From contig NZ_JAHKKG010000007.1 of the NCBI RefSeq assembly GCF_018829635.1, positions 186,001 through 250,000 on the forward strand: a stretch of DNA of 64,000 nt, read 5' to 3'. The DNA is from Paractinoplanes bogorensis (lineage in GTDB: Bacteria; Actinomycetota; Actinomycetes; Mycobacteriales; Micromonosporaceae). A model generated the notes under the pieces. That model was not told the DNA's origin, did no database searches, and worked only from the letters and a program-made list of their open reading frames with translations. Of the stretch, positions 15,470 through 24,870 are shown in pieces. The position numbers and the translations under genes were made by a program. The number at the start of each line of letters is the position of its first letter. Within the stretch, counting starts at the first letter, position 1.

Positions 15470-18258
15470 GGAGTTACTCCCTCGGTCGGGACGAGCTCAT
15501 CGAGCATCTCTTGGCGGAAGGTCAGGGTGCGGGCCAGCTCGGCCACCGGGCGGACCCGGGACGGGTCGGCCGGCTCCTGGTCGAGCTGGAGCGCCAGGCG
15601 GCCGACCAGGTCGGCGTAGCCCGGCGGCATGGCCAGCCCGGCCTCGCGGCACAGCTCGCCGAGCTGCCAGCTGTGCCGGTCGGTGCGGGCGCGGTGGGCG
15701 ATGGTCTCGAGGACGGCCACCGACAGCTCTTCGGGCCAGTGGCCGGGGTGGATCGCGAGCAGCCGGTTGGCCAGCGCGTCGTCGCGGCGCAGGGCGTCGG
15801 CGGCCAGCCGGCCCAGTTCGTCGGGCGGCAGTACCAGGTGCAGGTCCCACCGCACCGACTCGCGCAGCGCCTCGGCCGACCCGGCCAGCAGCGCCCCGGC
15901 CCAGGCCGCGTCCTCCTGCACGACGGCGGCCTTGGCCCAGCCGTGCAGCAGCGGCGTCTCCCAGTCGGTGCCGCGGGCCATCCGCAGCATCGCGGCCGGC
16001 TCGGACCAGGTGTCGAGCGGGGTGGCGGCGACGATCTCCTCGAGCAGCCAGGCGCTCACGCCGATGCCGCGCGCCGGGGTCGAGGCCACCCCGTCGCGGC
16101 GCAGACCGGCGTCCAGTTCTTCGGGCGGTGTGACGATCAGCCGGTCGGAACCGATCAGGCGGCGCTCACGGCGTACGAGAGAAAGGGCTCGCTGGGTCAT
16201 CCGGGTCTGCAATTGGGAACCGGGCAGCCGGCGCAGCAGCTCGAGCGCGGCCTCGCGGACCTCTTTGCGCCGGTCGTCGAGGGCCTGCTCGAGGAACGGA
16301 TCGTCGGCGGCCGACAGCCCGGTGGCCAGCGCCCCGAGGAACCGGGCCCGGTCGTCCGAGGATTCCTCGGCCCAGGTGCTCAGCACCAGCTCGCGGCCGG
16401 CCGCCGGGTCGGTCGCCCGCAGCTGGGTGAGGTGCCCGAGGCGCTCGCCCGAGCTGCCCATGTGCCAGTCGGGCAGGTCGGCCGACACCGGCGCCTCGTC
16501 GCGCAGCCAGCGCCAGTCGGCCCGCATGCCGGCCAGCCACACACCGCGCCGGCCGGCGACCCGGGCCAGCGCGGGGCGGACGATCGAGTTGCGGCGGCCC
16601 GCGTCGAGCAGCGCGGGCAACGCGGCCGGCGGCACGTGGCCACCCCGCTCGGCCGCGGCGGCCAGCCACTGGGTGAGCAGCTCCTGCGCGAGCTGGGCCC
16701 CGCCCGGCACGGCACCGGCGAGGATGCGCAGCAGGCGGGCCCCGGCCGGGGCCGGTAGCGGCTCGTCGGTCTCGGCGGGCGTGGCCGGGACCGCCTCGTG
16801 ACCGGCACCGGGCAGCACGCCGGCCCGGCGCCGGGTGAGCGCGACGGCGGCCGCCTCGAGCAGGGAGGCCTCACCCGTCCAGGGGCGGCGGTCGGTGCCG
16901 ACCAGGGCCGCGGCCAGCAACTCGGGCGGCAGCTCGGGATGGCGGACGACGGCCGGGTCGGGCACCGGGGGAGCGGCGGCCACGAACCGGCCGCCGGCCC
17001 ACGCGGCGAGCGGGCGCAGACCGCCCGGCGACCACTCGGCGGCCACCGTCGCCGGATGCCCACCGGCTGCGGCGAACAGCCAGAACGGCTCGCGATGGCC
17101 GGCTGCGAGCGGCAGCGCGGCGCCTTTCTCGTCGACCAGCCAGCCGTCGTCGCTCGGCACGACGCCGGACAGCAGCACCGGCGCGTCGAACCGCCACGGC
17201 TCGGCCGCCACCGTCGCGCTGTAGCCGGCCAGCGACTCGGCCAGCGGCGCGGCGCCGTCGGGCTCGCGGAACGACTCGGCCGCGCTGACCCGCTCGGCCA
17301 CGAGGGCCCGCAGCGGCGCGGCACCGGGATAGAACGCCAGCTCACCGCGGAACTCGGTGCCCGGCACGAGATCGGAGGTGAGCGGCTGGCCGGGCGCGGC
17401 GAACGCCAGTACCAGGGCGAACCGCTGCGTCGAGGAGCCGCGCAGCCACGTGCGCCGGGTGGTCAGGGCGCCGTCGTCGACCTCGACCGAGCCGAGCACC
17501 TGCCACCGGTCGGTGACGCGCGGCCCGGCCAGCACGTCGTCGGTGGCCACCGGGAAGCCGATCCGGCTGCGTACGGTGGCGGCCAACTCGGGCGGCAGAT
17601 CGGCCAGCCGGTCGTAGCCGGTGACCAGGAGCCGGAGCAGCGCCAGCTCGCCGAGCAGCCGGTCGGCCCAGTGCGGCCCGATGCCGGCGACCGAGGTGAG
17701 CCGGCGAACCGCACCGGCCGCCGTCGGGGCCTGCGCGTCGACCAGGCGGGCGGCCATCGCCTCGAACGGCTGGTGGCCGCCGCGCTGGGCCCCGGCCAGG
17801 CCCTGGCGGATCTGGTCGTCGAGCCAGCGGCTGAGCTCGGTCATGCCGCCGGCGACCCGCTCGGCCCGCTGCTCGACCCGTTTCGCGGCGGCGGCCGGAT
17901 CGGGGGTGCTCGCGGCCTTGGGCTTTGCGGCCGCCCGGGCGGCGCGGGCCGCCTGCCACTCGACCGCGAACGCGGCCGGCGGGGCGTCGGCCACATCGGA
18001 CTCGGCCCACAGCAGGAGCAGGGCCAGCGCGTGCTTGCAGGGGATCTTGCGGCTCGGGCAGTTGCACTTGAACGCGGGGCCGGTCAGGTCGACGCACACC
18101 TGATAGCTGCGGCATTGTCCCCACAGGATGTCGTCGACGCGCCCGGTCGCCGACCAGGAGGCCGGGAAGGACAAGCCACGGGCGGCCTTCACCGACGGGG
18201 CATCGGGGGCGAGCGTCTCGACCTGGGCGGCGGACCATCGTTCAACGGGCACGGGCAA
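15466..18258 (-). CDS. SWIM zinc-finger protein with DUF5691-type HEAT-like region
   Basis: The protein has 930 residues from a TTG at 18258; GTG 18252 with AGGG upstream is as likely. A SWIM finger lies at about residues 60-80: FKCNCPSRKIPCKHALAL, matching C-x-C-x(n)-C-x-H, a zinc-dependent DNA- or protein-binding motif. A helix-hairpin-helix-like VAGIGPHWADRLLGEL follows near residue 200. The C-terminal half is alpha-helical and repetitive (LDDRRKEVREAALELLRRLP), consistent with HEAT-like repeats. It is first in the operon. It probably supplies the recognition element of the SWIM-MoxR-DUF5682-VWA complex; this is inference. Confidence 0.8.
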   Translation of the reverse strand: MPVPVERWSAAQVETLAPDAPSVKAARGLSFPASWSATGRVDDILWGQCRSYQVCVDLTGPAFKCNCPSRKIPCKHALALLLLWAESDVADAPPAAFAVEWQAARAARAAAKPKAASTPDPAAAAKRVEQRAERVAGGMTELSRWLDDQIRQGLAGAQRGGHQPFEAMAARLVDAQAPTAAGAVRRLTSVAGIGPHWADRLLGELALLRLLVTGYDRLADLPPELAATVRSRIGFPVATDDVLAGPRVTDRWQVLGSVEVDDGALTTRRTWLRGSSTQRFALVLAFAAPGQPLTSDLVPGTEFRGELAFYPGAAPLRALVAERVSAAESFREPDGAAPLAESLAGYSATVAAEPWRFDAPVLLSGVVPSDDGWLVDEKGAALPLAAGHREPFWLFAAAGGHPATVAAEWSPGGLRPLAAWAGGRFVAAAPPVPDPAVVRHPELPPELLAAALVGTDRRPWTGEASLLEAAAVALTRRRAGVLPGAGHEAVPATPAETDEPLPAPAGARLLRILAGAVPGGAQLAQELLTQWLAAAAERGGHVPPAALPALLDAGRRNSIVRPALARVAGRRGVWLAGMRADWRWLRDEAPVSADLPDWHMGSSGERLGHLTQLRATDPAAGRELVLSTWAEESSDDRARFLGALATGLSAADDPFLEQALDDRRKEVREAALELLRRLPGSQLQTRMTQRALSLVRRERRLIGSDRLIVTPPEELDAGLRRDGVASTPARGIGVSAWLLEEIVAATPLDTWSEPAAMLRMARGTDWETPLLHGWAKAAVVQEDAAWAGALLAGSAEALRESVRWDLHLVLPPDELGRLAADALRRDDALANRLLAIHPGHWPEELSVAVLETIAHRARTDRHSWQLGELCREAGLAMPPGYADLVGRLALQLDQEPADPSRVRPVAELARTLTFRQEMLDELVPTEGVTP

Positions 18259-18330
18259 ACCCTAGGCCGCCCGTACGACATTTTCCCCGCCCCTGGTCAC
18301 GCCGCCGATCGGCGATGAAATGATCGGCGG

Positions 18331-18975
18331 ATGAAGGTCGTGGTCTTCGGGGCAACCGGCATGGTCGGCCAGGGTGTGCTGCGCGAGAGCCTGCTCGCGC
18401 CGGACGTCGACGAGGTGGTGGCGGTCGGCCGCACCCCGACCGGCCTCAGCCATCCGCGCCTGCGTGAGGTGCGGCTGGCCGACTTCGGCGACCTCAGCGG
18501 GATCAGGGACGAACTGCGGGGCACCGACGCCTGCTTCTACTGCCTGGGCGTCTCGTCGGTCGGGATGGACGAGGCGGCGTACACGAAAATCTCCTACGAC
18601 TTCCCGATGGCTGCCGCGCGCACGTTCCACGATCTCAACCCCCAGACCGTTTTCGTGTACGTCTCGGGGGCGAGCACAAACGCAGAGAGCCGCCAGATGT
18701 GGGCCCGGGTCAAGGGCCGCACCGAGCGGGAGATCATCGAGTTGCTGCCGAACGGCTACGCCTTCCGCCCCGGCATGATCCAGCCGACCCGTGGCATCCG
18801 GTCGAAGACGCGCTGGTACAACGCCGTCTACACGGTCGTCGGCCCGGTCATTCCGCTGCTCGAGCGGGTCGCCCCGAAATACGTCACCACCACCGACCGG
18901 ATCGGCCAGGCCATGCTGCGCGCGGCCCGGGTCGGTTTCGCCGGGCACATCGTCGAGAACGCCGACCTGCGCTGA
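18331..18975 (+). CDS. NAD(P)-binding SDR/NmrA-like oxidoreductase
   Basis: The protein has 214 residues. The N-terminal Rossmann motif is VVVFGATGMVGQGVLRE (GxxGxxG). An acidic residue region follows beta2, then YCLGVSSVGMDEAAYTKISYD and FVYVSGASTNAES, where the SDR catalytic Ser is seen but the YxxxK is not canonical (WARVKGRTE). It is short for an epimerase and best matches the atypical SDR group near HIM1/NmrA. The stop touches the stop of the convergent gene (18973-18978) with no spacer. Substrate is unknown. Confidence 0.8.
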   Translation: MKVVVFGATGMVGQGVLRESLLAPDVDEVVAVGRTPTGLSHPRLREVRLADFGDLSGIRDELRGTDACFYCLGVSSVGMDEAAYTKISYDFPMAAARTFHDLNPQTVFVYVSGASTNAESRQMWARVKGRTEREIIELLPNGYAFRPGMIQPTRGIRSKTRWYNAVYTVVGPVIPLLERVAPKYVTTTDRIGQAMLRAARVGFAGHIVENADLR

Positions 18976-19983
18976 TCAGCCGGTCGCGCCGTGCCCGGCC
19001 GGCACCACCTCGCCGGGCCGGGGCGGCGGCGGGGGAGTGCCGTCGCCGAACGGCCGTCCGCCCAGCTTCTCGCGCCCGTGCTCGGTGAGCCAGCCGGACA
19101 GGTCGGGCCCGGCCGGCACGATCTGAGTCGGATTGATGTCCTTGTGCACGACGTAGTAGTGCTTCTTGATGTCGGCGAAGTCGATCGTGTCGCCGAAGCC
19201 CGGGGTCTGGAAGAGATCCCGCGCGTACGCCCACAGCACCGGCATCTCGGTCAGCTTGCTGCGGTTGCACTTGAAATGCCCGTGATAGGCGGCGTCGAAG
19301 CGGGCCAGGGTGGTGAACAGCCGCACGTCGGCCTCGGTGATCGTGTCGCCGACCAGGTAGCGCTGCCCCGACAACAGATCCGAGAGCCCATCGAGACGAT
19401 CGAAGAGTTTCCCGTACGCCTTCTCGTAGGCTTCCTGCGAGCCCGCGAACCCGGCCCGGTAGACACCGTTGTTGACGTCGGTGAACACGACCCGGTTGAC
19501 CTTGTCGATCTGGTCGCGCAGCTCCTCGGGATAGAGCTTGGGTGCCCCGTCGCGGTGATACCGGGTCCACTCCAGCGAGAGGTCGATGGTGATCTGCGCG
19601 AAGTCGTTCGTCACCACCTGACCGGTCGGCACGTCGACGATCGCGGGCACGGTGATGCCTTTCTCGTACGCGGGAAAGCGTTTGAAGTACGCCTCCTGCA
19701 GGCGCTCGATGCCGAGCACCGGGTCACGCCCACCCGGATCCAGGTCGAAGGTCCAGCTGCGCACGTCGTGCGTCGGCCCGGCGATACCCTGCGAGAGCAC
19801 GTCCTCCAGCCCGAGCAGGCGCCGCACGATGATCGCCCGGTTGGCCCACGGACAGGCCCGCGCCACCACGAGCCGGTAGCGGCCGGGCTCGACCGGATAG
19901 CCGTCCCGCCCGTCGGCGGTGATCCGGGTGGTGATGTACCGCTGATCCCGGGTGAATTCGCCCGTCGGGTTCGCATACGCCAT
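18976..19983 (-). CDS. Xi-class glutathione-transferase-like reductase (YqjG/ECM4 type)
   Basis: The protein has 335 residues, standard for the class. The active-site motif is ARACPWANRAIIV, with the CPW cysteine that forms the mixed disulfide in glutathionyl-hydroquinone reductases. The C-terminal helical domain has RYLVGDTITEADVRLFTTLARFDAAY. Actinomycetes use mycothiol rather than glutathione, so the natural reaction is probably reduction of S-mycothionyl-hydroquinones; this is inference. The Pro-rich tail (TPPPPPRPGEVVPAG) is a local extension. Confidence 0.87.
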   Translation of the reverse strand: MAYANPTGEFTRDQRYITTRITADGRDGYPVEPGRYRLVVARACPWANRAIIVRRLLGLEDVLSQGIAGPTHDVRSWTFDLDPGGRDPVLGIERLQEAYFKRFPAYEKGITVPAIVDVPTGQVVTNDFAQITIDLSLEWTRYHRDGAPKLYPEELRDQIDKVNRVVFTDVNNGVYRAGFAGSQEAYEKAYGKLFDRLDGLSDLLSGQRYLVGDTITEADVRLFTTLARFDAAYHGHFKCNRSKLTEMPVLWAYARDLFQTPGFGDTIDFADIKKHYYVVHKDINPTQIVPAGPDLSGWLTEHGREKLGGRPFGDGTPPPPPRPGEVVPAGHGATG

Positions 19984-20065
19984 GCCCCCATCCTGCGACC
20001 GCCCCGGCGAATGCGCCCGCCGAACAGCGATGGCCGTCCCTCACGTGGGGACGGCCGTCCACCGG

Positions 20066-20692
20066 TCAGTCGCGGGCGCCGGTCAGTTCCGGGCGGAGCA
20101 TCAGGATCACCCCGAGGGCCAGGTAGCCGACGATCAGGTGGCCCGAGGCGGTCCAGCGCAGCACCGAGTCGCCCAGGGCGCCGGCGATCGGGACGTTGAC
20201 GACGGCCCAGCTCTCGGCGATCAGCGGCCAGCCGCGCAGCAGACCGGTCCAGCGGCCGGCTGTGGCGATCTTGATGGCGATGACGAACATGCCGAGCATC
20301 GACAGCGGCCAGAACAGGTCCATGACCAGCAGCGGCACGCTCTCCCGGGCATCCGGCAGGGCGCTCCACAGGATGGTCCAGAGGGTGGCCACCGCGAGCA
20401 GGCCGTATTCGACCTTGAGCATCGCCCGGGCGACCCGGGAGGTGCCGGTGGCCCGGGTCTTGAGCTGCACCGTGATCAGGCCGAAGAGGCCCAGCTGGAA
20501 GGCGAGCGAGCTGAGGTTGGCGACCTGCTCGCCGACGGTGCCGGTCGGGTTGGCGCCGTAGGCCAGCAGGCCCGCGGCCCAGACGGCCGAGCCGGCGGCG
20601 ACGCCGAGACCGGCCCGGCGGACGAAGGTGCGACCGGCGCGGACGGTGGGGTCGTCGGTGCGGGCGGGGGCGGGCTGGATGGTGATCGTCAT
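20066..20692 (-). CDS. Integral membrane protein of unknown function
   Basis: ATG 20692, preceded by GGGAG, gives 208 residues; longer readings to 20821 add a low-complexity stretch. About six hydrophobic segments are visible (for example AAGSAVWAAGLLAYG, LGLFGLITVQL, PLLVMDLFWPLSMLGMFVIA, LIVGYLALGVILML). No enzyme or transport motif was recognised. It is divergent from the sensor kinase at 20857 across 164 bp and may be controlled by that two-component pair. Confidence 0.75.
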   Translation of the reverse strand: MTITIQPAPARTDDPTVRAGRTFVRRAGLGVAAGSAVWAAGLLAYGANPTGTVGEQVANLSSLAFQLGLFGLITVQLKTRATGTSRVARAMLKVEYGLLAVATLWTILWSALPDARESVPLLVMDLFWPLSMLGMFVIAIKIATAGRWTGLLRGWPLIAESWAVVNVPIAGALGDSVLRWTASGHLIVGYLALGVILMLRPELTGARD

Positions 20693-20856
20693 GGCGGTGT
20701 CTCCCGGTGAGAAGCGGTTCGTGGTTCGACGCCGATGACTTTCGCCGGGGGCCGTCCCGGGCCGTAAGGGTCGTCCGCCACCGTTGCCGTCCCCACGAAT
20801 GTCCCGGGTCGACCGGGACATTTGCCCGCTGCCCGAGGGACTCCCCGCCTGCGACG

Positions 20857-22902
20857 ATGACCCGCGTGACGCCCGACGACGCCGCCCCGCCCGCGCCCCG
20901 CACCACGATGGCGATCGCGGCTGTCGTGCTCGGCCTGGCCCTGCTCGCCGCCGCGACAGCGCTCGACCTGGCCGTGCCGGCCGCGCACCGCGAGCTCACC
21001 CGCACCGAGATCGTCTGGACGGCCGGGCTCCCCGGCCTGGGCCTGCTGATACCCGGCGCCATCATGCTGCGCCGGCTCCCCCGTCACCCGGTGGCGTGGG
21101 TGCTCGTCGGGTCGGGCTTGCACTGGATCGCCGACGGCGCCGCCGCGAGCTGGCTCGCCTACGCCACGCTGCACGACCGGCCGGGGGCGAGTGCGGCCTT
21201 CTGGGTCTACAACCGGCTCGGTGCCCTGCTGCTCGTCTGGCTCCCCCTGCTGCTCCTGCTCTATCCGGGCGGGCGCCTTCCGGCCGGGCGGTGGCGGGTG
21301 GCGGCGTACGTCAGCCTGGTCCTCTCCTCGCTGGCGCCGCTGGCCACGCTGGTCGTGCCGGCCTCGGCGGCCGACGACCGCGGGGGCTCGCCGACCCCGG
21401 CCGTGTTCGCCGGGCTCGACCTCGACCCGACCTCGATCGCGCTGCCCGCCGGCTGGTGGGTCCCGCTGCTCTCGGCCCTGTGGATCGCACTGCCGCTGGG
21501 CATGCTGATCGCGTTCGTGGTCGTGGTCCGCACGTTCCGGGGCACCACCGGCGACGCCCGGCTGGCCCTGCGGTGGCTGCTGTGGGCGGCCGTGGCCGAC
21601 GTGATCGTGTTCGTGTCGACGCTGCTCCTACCCGGCTTCACCGACGTGGCGATCGGTCCCGCGGTCGCGCTCACCGGTGCCGCGATCACGATCGGCCTGG
21701 TCCGGCCGCGCCTGCTCGACGTCGACCGGCTGCTCGGCGGCACCCTGCTCTACGCCGCGCTGGCCGCCACGGTGCTGGTCGTCGACGCCTGCATCCTGGG
21801 TGCGACGGGCGCGTTCCTCGACAGCCGGATGGCCGAGCGGGATGCCGCCGTGCTGGCGATGCTGCTGGTCACCGCCGGCTACGGGCCGCTGCGGCACCGC
21901 CTGTGGATCGCCGTCCGCCGGCTGCTGTTCGGCCGCCGCGACGATCCGTACGGTGTCGTGGCCGGGCTGGCCGAACAGCTCGAACACTCCCCGTCACCGG
22001 CCGACGAACTGCTCGCCGTGGCCCGGGCCGTGGCCGGGGCGTTCCGTCTGCCGTACGTCGAGGTCGAGGTCAGCCGGTCCGGCGGCGAGAAGCTCGTGGC
22101 CACCGTGGGCGAGCCGGCCGGGCCCACCCGCGCGCTGCCGATCACCTATCGCGGCGAGACCGTGGGCCGGGTCGTCCTGCCGCTCCGGGCCCGCGACGAG
22201 CGCCTGCTCACCGACGTCGTCCGCCAGGCCGCGATCGCCGCCCGCTCGGCCCACCTGGCCCAGGAACTGCAGCGCAGCCGCGAGCAGATCGTCGCCGCCC
22301 GCGAGGAGGAGCGCCGGCGGCTGCGCCGCGACCTGCACGACGGGCTCGGCCCCACGCTCGGCGGCGTCGGCCTGCGCATCGACACGGCCCGTAACCTGGC
22401 CACCCGCACGCCCGGGGAGGCCGACCGGCTGCTGCGCCAGGCCCGCGAAGACGTGACCACGGCGCTGGCCGACGTCCGGCGGCTCGTGCACGACCTGCGG
22501 CCGCCCGCGCTGGACGACGTCGGGCTGCTGGGAGCCGTACGGCAGCAGGCCGCCCGGCTGAAAGCCCCTGGGCTGACCGTCACCGTGACGGGTGACGACC
22601 TCGATCGTCTGCCCGCCGCGGTCGAGGTCGCGGCCTACCGGATCGCCTCGGAAGCCCTGACCAATGTGGCCCGGCACGCCGCGGCGACCACGGCCCACGT
22701 CACGCTCACCCGGCGCGACGGGGCCCTCGAGATCGTGGTGACCGACGACGGCGTGGGCATCCCGGCCGGCACGCCGAGCGGGGTCGGGCTCGTGTCGCTG
22801 CGCGAGCGCGCCGCCGAGCTGGGCGGCGACTGCCGCATAGAGTGCCCGGACAGTCGCGGCACGGTCGTCCGGGCCCGGCTGCCGATGGGGGTGCTGGTGT
22901 GA
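20857..22902 (+). CDS. NarL-type sensor histidine kinase, multi-spanning
   Basis: The protein has 681 residues (ATG 20857; GTG 20866 also possible). The N-terminal half has repeated membrane spans up to about residue 330 (such as AIAAVVLGLALLAAATALDL and LLVWLPLLLLLYPGG). A GAF-like linker follows. The HisKA_3 dimerisation helix is EEERRRLRRDLHDGLGPTLG with the phospho-accepting His in RDLHDG. The ATPase domain shows NVARHA and VVTDDGVGIP. The response regulator starts within its stop codon (GTGA at 22899), so the two are a coupled pair. The signal is unknown; the membrane sensor suggests an envelope or lipid cue. Confidence 0.92.
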   Translation: MTRVTPDDAAPPAPRTTMAIAAVVLGLALLAAATALDLAVPAAHRELTRTEIVWTAGLPGLGLLIPGAIMLRRLPRHPVAWVLVGSGLHWIADGAAASWLAYATLHDRPGASAAFWVYNRLGALLLVWLPLLLLLYPGGRLPAGRWRVAAYVSLVLSSLAPLATLVVPASAADDRGGSPTPAVFAGLDLDPTSIALPAGWWVPLLSALWIALPLGMLIAFVVVVRTFRGTTGDARLALRWLLWAAVADVIVFVSTLLLPGFTDVAIGPAVALTGAAITIGLVRPRLLDVDRLLGGTLLYAALAATVLVVDACILGATGAFLDSRMAERDAAVLAMLLVTAGYGPLRHRLWIAVRRLLFGRRDDPYGVVAGLAEQLEHSPSPADELLAVARAVAGAFRLPYVEVEVSRSGGEKLVATVGEPAGPTRALPITYRGETVGRVVLPLRARDERLLTDVVRQAAIAARSAHLAQELQRSREQIVAAREEERRRLRRDLHDGLGPTLGGVGLRIDTARNLATRTPGEADRLLRQAREDVTTALADVRRLVHDLRPPALDDVGLLGAVRQQAARLKAPGLTVTVTGDDLDRLPAAVEVAAYRIASEALTNVARHAAATTAHVTLTRRDGALEIVVTDDGVGIPAGTPSGVGLVSLRERAAELGGDCRIECPDSRGTVVRARLPMGVLV

Positions 22903-23537
22903 TCCGGGTTCTGGTCGCCGACGACCATCCGATCTATCGTGACGGGCTGGCCGTGCTGCTGGCCACGGTCGACGGCCTCGAGGTGGTGGGCACGGCGTCC
23001 GACGGGGTCGAGGCGGTGGCGGCGGCGACCCGGCTGCGGCCCGACGTCGTGGTCATGGACGTGCAGATGCCCCGGCTCAACGGCGTCGAGGCCACCCGCC
23101 GGCTCGCGACCGACGCGCCCGGCGTGGGCATTGTGGTGCTCACCATGTCGGAGGACGACGGCACGGTCTTCGCGGCGGTCCGCGCGGGTGCCCGGGGCTA
23201 TCTGGTGAAGGGCGCCGAGCAGGAGGAGATCGTCCGGGCGATCACGACCGTGGCCGCTGGGGGAGCGGTGTTCGGGGCGACCCTGGCCATCCGGATAGCC
23301 GAGTTCTTCGCCGCCGGCCCACCCGCCCCGACCGAGGCGTTCCCGCAGCTCACGGCCCGTGAGCGCGAGATTCTGGAGCTGCTCGCGGCGGGTCGCTCGA
23401 ACGCGCAGATCGCGGCCGCTCTCTACCTGTCGCCCAAGACGGTGCGCAACAACGTCTCCAACGTGTTCGCCAAGCTCCAGGTGGCCGACCGGGCCGAGGC
23501 GATCGTCCGGGCCCGGGAAGCCGGACTGGGCCACTGA
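22899..23537 (+). CDS. NarL/FixJ-family response regulator
   Basis: The protein has 212 residues from GTG 22899, overlapping the kinase stop by 4 nt. The receiver domain has the acidic pair DDHPIYRD, phospho-acceptor D54 in VVMDVQMP and K104 in YLVKGAEQ. The LuxR-type helix-turn-helix runs LTAREREILELLAAGRSNAQ and on through LSPKTVRNNVSNVFAKL. It is the cognate partner of the kinase at 20857. Targets may include the divergent membrane protein gene or the kinase operon itself. Confidence 0.94.
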   Translation: MIRVLVADDHPIYRDGLAVLLATVDGLEVVGTASDGVEAVAAATRLRPDVVVMDVQMPRLNGVEATRRLATDAPGVGIVVLTMSEDDGTVFAAVRAGARGYLVKGAEQEEIVRAITTVAAGGAVFGATLAIRIAEFFAAGPPAPTEAFPQLTAREREILELLAAGRSNAQIAAALYLSPKTVRNNVSNVFAKLQVADRAEAIVRAREAGLGH

Positions 23538-23564
23538 CGGCCCGCGATCTGTCAGAGTGGCCGG

Positions 23565-24665
23565 GTGGCCGCGACCTTACGAAGCTCCCTGACGCAGTGG
23601 ACGGTGTTCGTCCCCGTCGTCGCCATCGTCGCGCTGGCGTTCACCTGGGGCCGAGATCTCCCCACGGTCGTGGTGGTGATCGCCGCGCTGCTGCTCGGGG
23701 GCGCCGTGCTCGCGGCCGTGCACCACGCCGAGGTGGTCGCGCACAAGGTCGGTGAGCCCTACGGGTCGCTCGTGCTGGCCATCGCGGTCACGATCATCGA
23801 GGTCGCGCTCATCGTCACCCTGATGATCAGCGGCGGCGAGAAGGCGCAGGCGCTCGCCCGCGACACCGTGTTCGCCGCCGTGATGATCACCTGCAACGGT
23901 CTGCTCGGCCTGTCGATCCTGGTCGGGGCGCTGCGCCGGCACGTGGCGGTCTTCAACGCCGAGGGCACCGGCGGCGCCTTCGCCACGGTGGCCACCCTGG
24001 CCACGCTCAGCCTCGTGCTGCCCAGCTTCACCACCAGCCGCCCCGGCCCGCAGTTCTCGCCGGCCCAGCTCGCCTTCGCGGCGGTTGCCTCGCTGGGCCT
24101 GTACGGCCTGTTCGTCACCGTGCAGACCCGCCGGCACCGCGACTACTTCCTGCCGATCACCACCAGCGGCAAGGTGATCGACGTCGAGGAGCATCTCGAC
24201 CCGCCGTCCGGCCGCACCGCCCTGATCAGCCTGGGCACGCTGATGGTGGCCCTGATCGCCGTGGTCGGCCTGGCCAAGGGCGTCTCCCCGGCGATCGAGT
24301 CCGGCGTGGCCTCGATCGGTCTGCCCCAGTCCGTCGTCGGCGTGGTGATCGCCCTGCTGGTGCTGCTGCCCGAGACGATCGCGGCGACCCGGGCCGCCGC
24401 CCGCGACCGGGTGCAGACCAGCCTCAACCTGGCGGTCGGCTCGGCCATGGCCAGCATCGGCCTGACCATCCCGGCCATCGCCATCGCGATGATCTGGCTC
24501 GACGGCCCGCTGCTGCTGGGCCTGGGCGGCACCCAGATGGTGCTGCTGGCCCTGACCGTCGTGGTCGGCACGCTGACCATCGTCCCCGGCCGCGCGAACG
24601 TCCTGCAGGGCGGCGTCCACTTGGCATTGATGGCCGCATTCCTGTTCCTGGCCGCCAGCCCGTAA
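23565..24665 (+). CDS. chaA: Calcium/proton antiporter, ChaA-like
   Basis: The protein has 366 residues from GTG 23565 and about ten to eleven membrane spans. Two inverted-repeat CaCA motifs are present: GEPYGSLVLAIAVTIIEVAL with its conserved Glu, and LLVLLPETIAATRAA with the second Glu. A hydrophilic loop with VIDVEEHLDPPSG separates the halves. It exports Ca2+ (or Na+/K+) in exchange for protons. It starts 27 nt after the response-regulator stop and may be co-transcribed with that pair. Confidence 0.88.
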   Translation: MAATLRSSLTQWTVFVPVVAIVALAFTWGRDLPTVVVVIAALLLGGAVLAAVHHAEVVAHKVGEPYGSLVLAIAVTIIEVALIVTLMISGGEKAQALARDTVFAAVMITCNGLLGLSILVGALRRHVAVFNAEGTGGAFATVATLATLSLVLPSFTTSRPGPQFSPAQLAFAAVASLGLYGLFVTVQTRRHRDYFLPITTSGKVIDVEEHLDPPSGRTALISLGTLMVALIAVVGLAKGVSPAIESGVASIGLPQSVVGVVIALLVLLPETIAATRAAARDRVQTSLNLAVGSAMASIGLTIPAIAIAMIWLDGPLLLGLGGTQMVLLALTVVVGTLTIVPGRANVLQGGVHLALMAAFLFLAASP

Positions 24666-24699
24666 ACCCGGGCGCCGTACCCGCTCTCCCCGGATGCTT

Positions 24700-24713
24700 G
24701 GAGAACGCTCTCC
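24700..24713. promoter_or_regulatory. Upstream LacI-type operator (site O2)
   Basis: GGAGAACGCTCTCC differs by one base from the perfect palindrome GGAGAGCGCTCTCC at 30581. The flanks extend the symmetry (TTGG...CCAA). It lies 71 bp before the predicted -35 of the glycosidase gene, a position suited to looping or cooperative repression with the site at 24826. Confidence 0.65.
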
Positions 24714-24783
24714 CAACATCAACTGCGTCGACCGGTATGACCGGCTTTGACCGGCACGGAGAGGCAGGACTCGCGGGTAACTA

Positions 24784-24812
24784 TTGACACACATGAAAGC
24801 CCGGCGTAACAC
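24784..24812 (+). promoter_or_regulatory. Promoter of the glycosidase gene
   Basis: A perfect TTGACA (24784-24789), a 17-bp spacer and TAACAC (24807-24812). The DUF1996 gene has the same arrangement (TTGACG-N17-TAACAC), so the two are a matched pair. Confidence 0.65.
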
Positions 24813-24825
24813 TTCGGCCATTCGT

Positions 24826-24839
24826 GGAGAGCGCTTTCC
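24826..24839. promoter_or_regulatory. LacI-type operator overlapping the transcription start (site O1)
   Basis: GGAGAGCGCTTTCC lies 13 bp after the predicted -10, where a bound LacI-family repressor would block initiation. The identical 14-mer recurs before the DUF1996 gene at 30478. Confidence 0.75.
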
Positions 24840-24870
24840 CCGAGCTTCCTCACATCCCCAGGAGTTCCCC

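Noticed and set aside
24784..24870. Upstream start codons for the glycosidase gene (TTG 24784, ATG 24793)
   Set aside because: They coincide with the -35 element and would place the operator in the coding region. GTG 24871 has AGGAG and gives a proper signal peptide.
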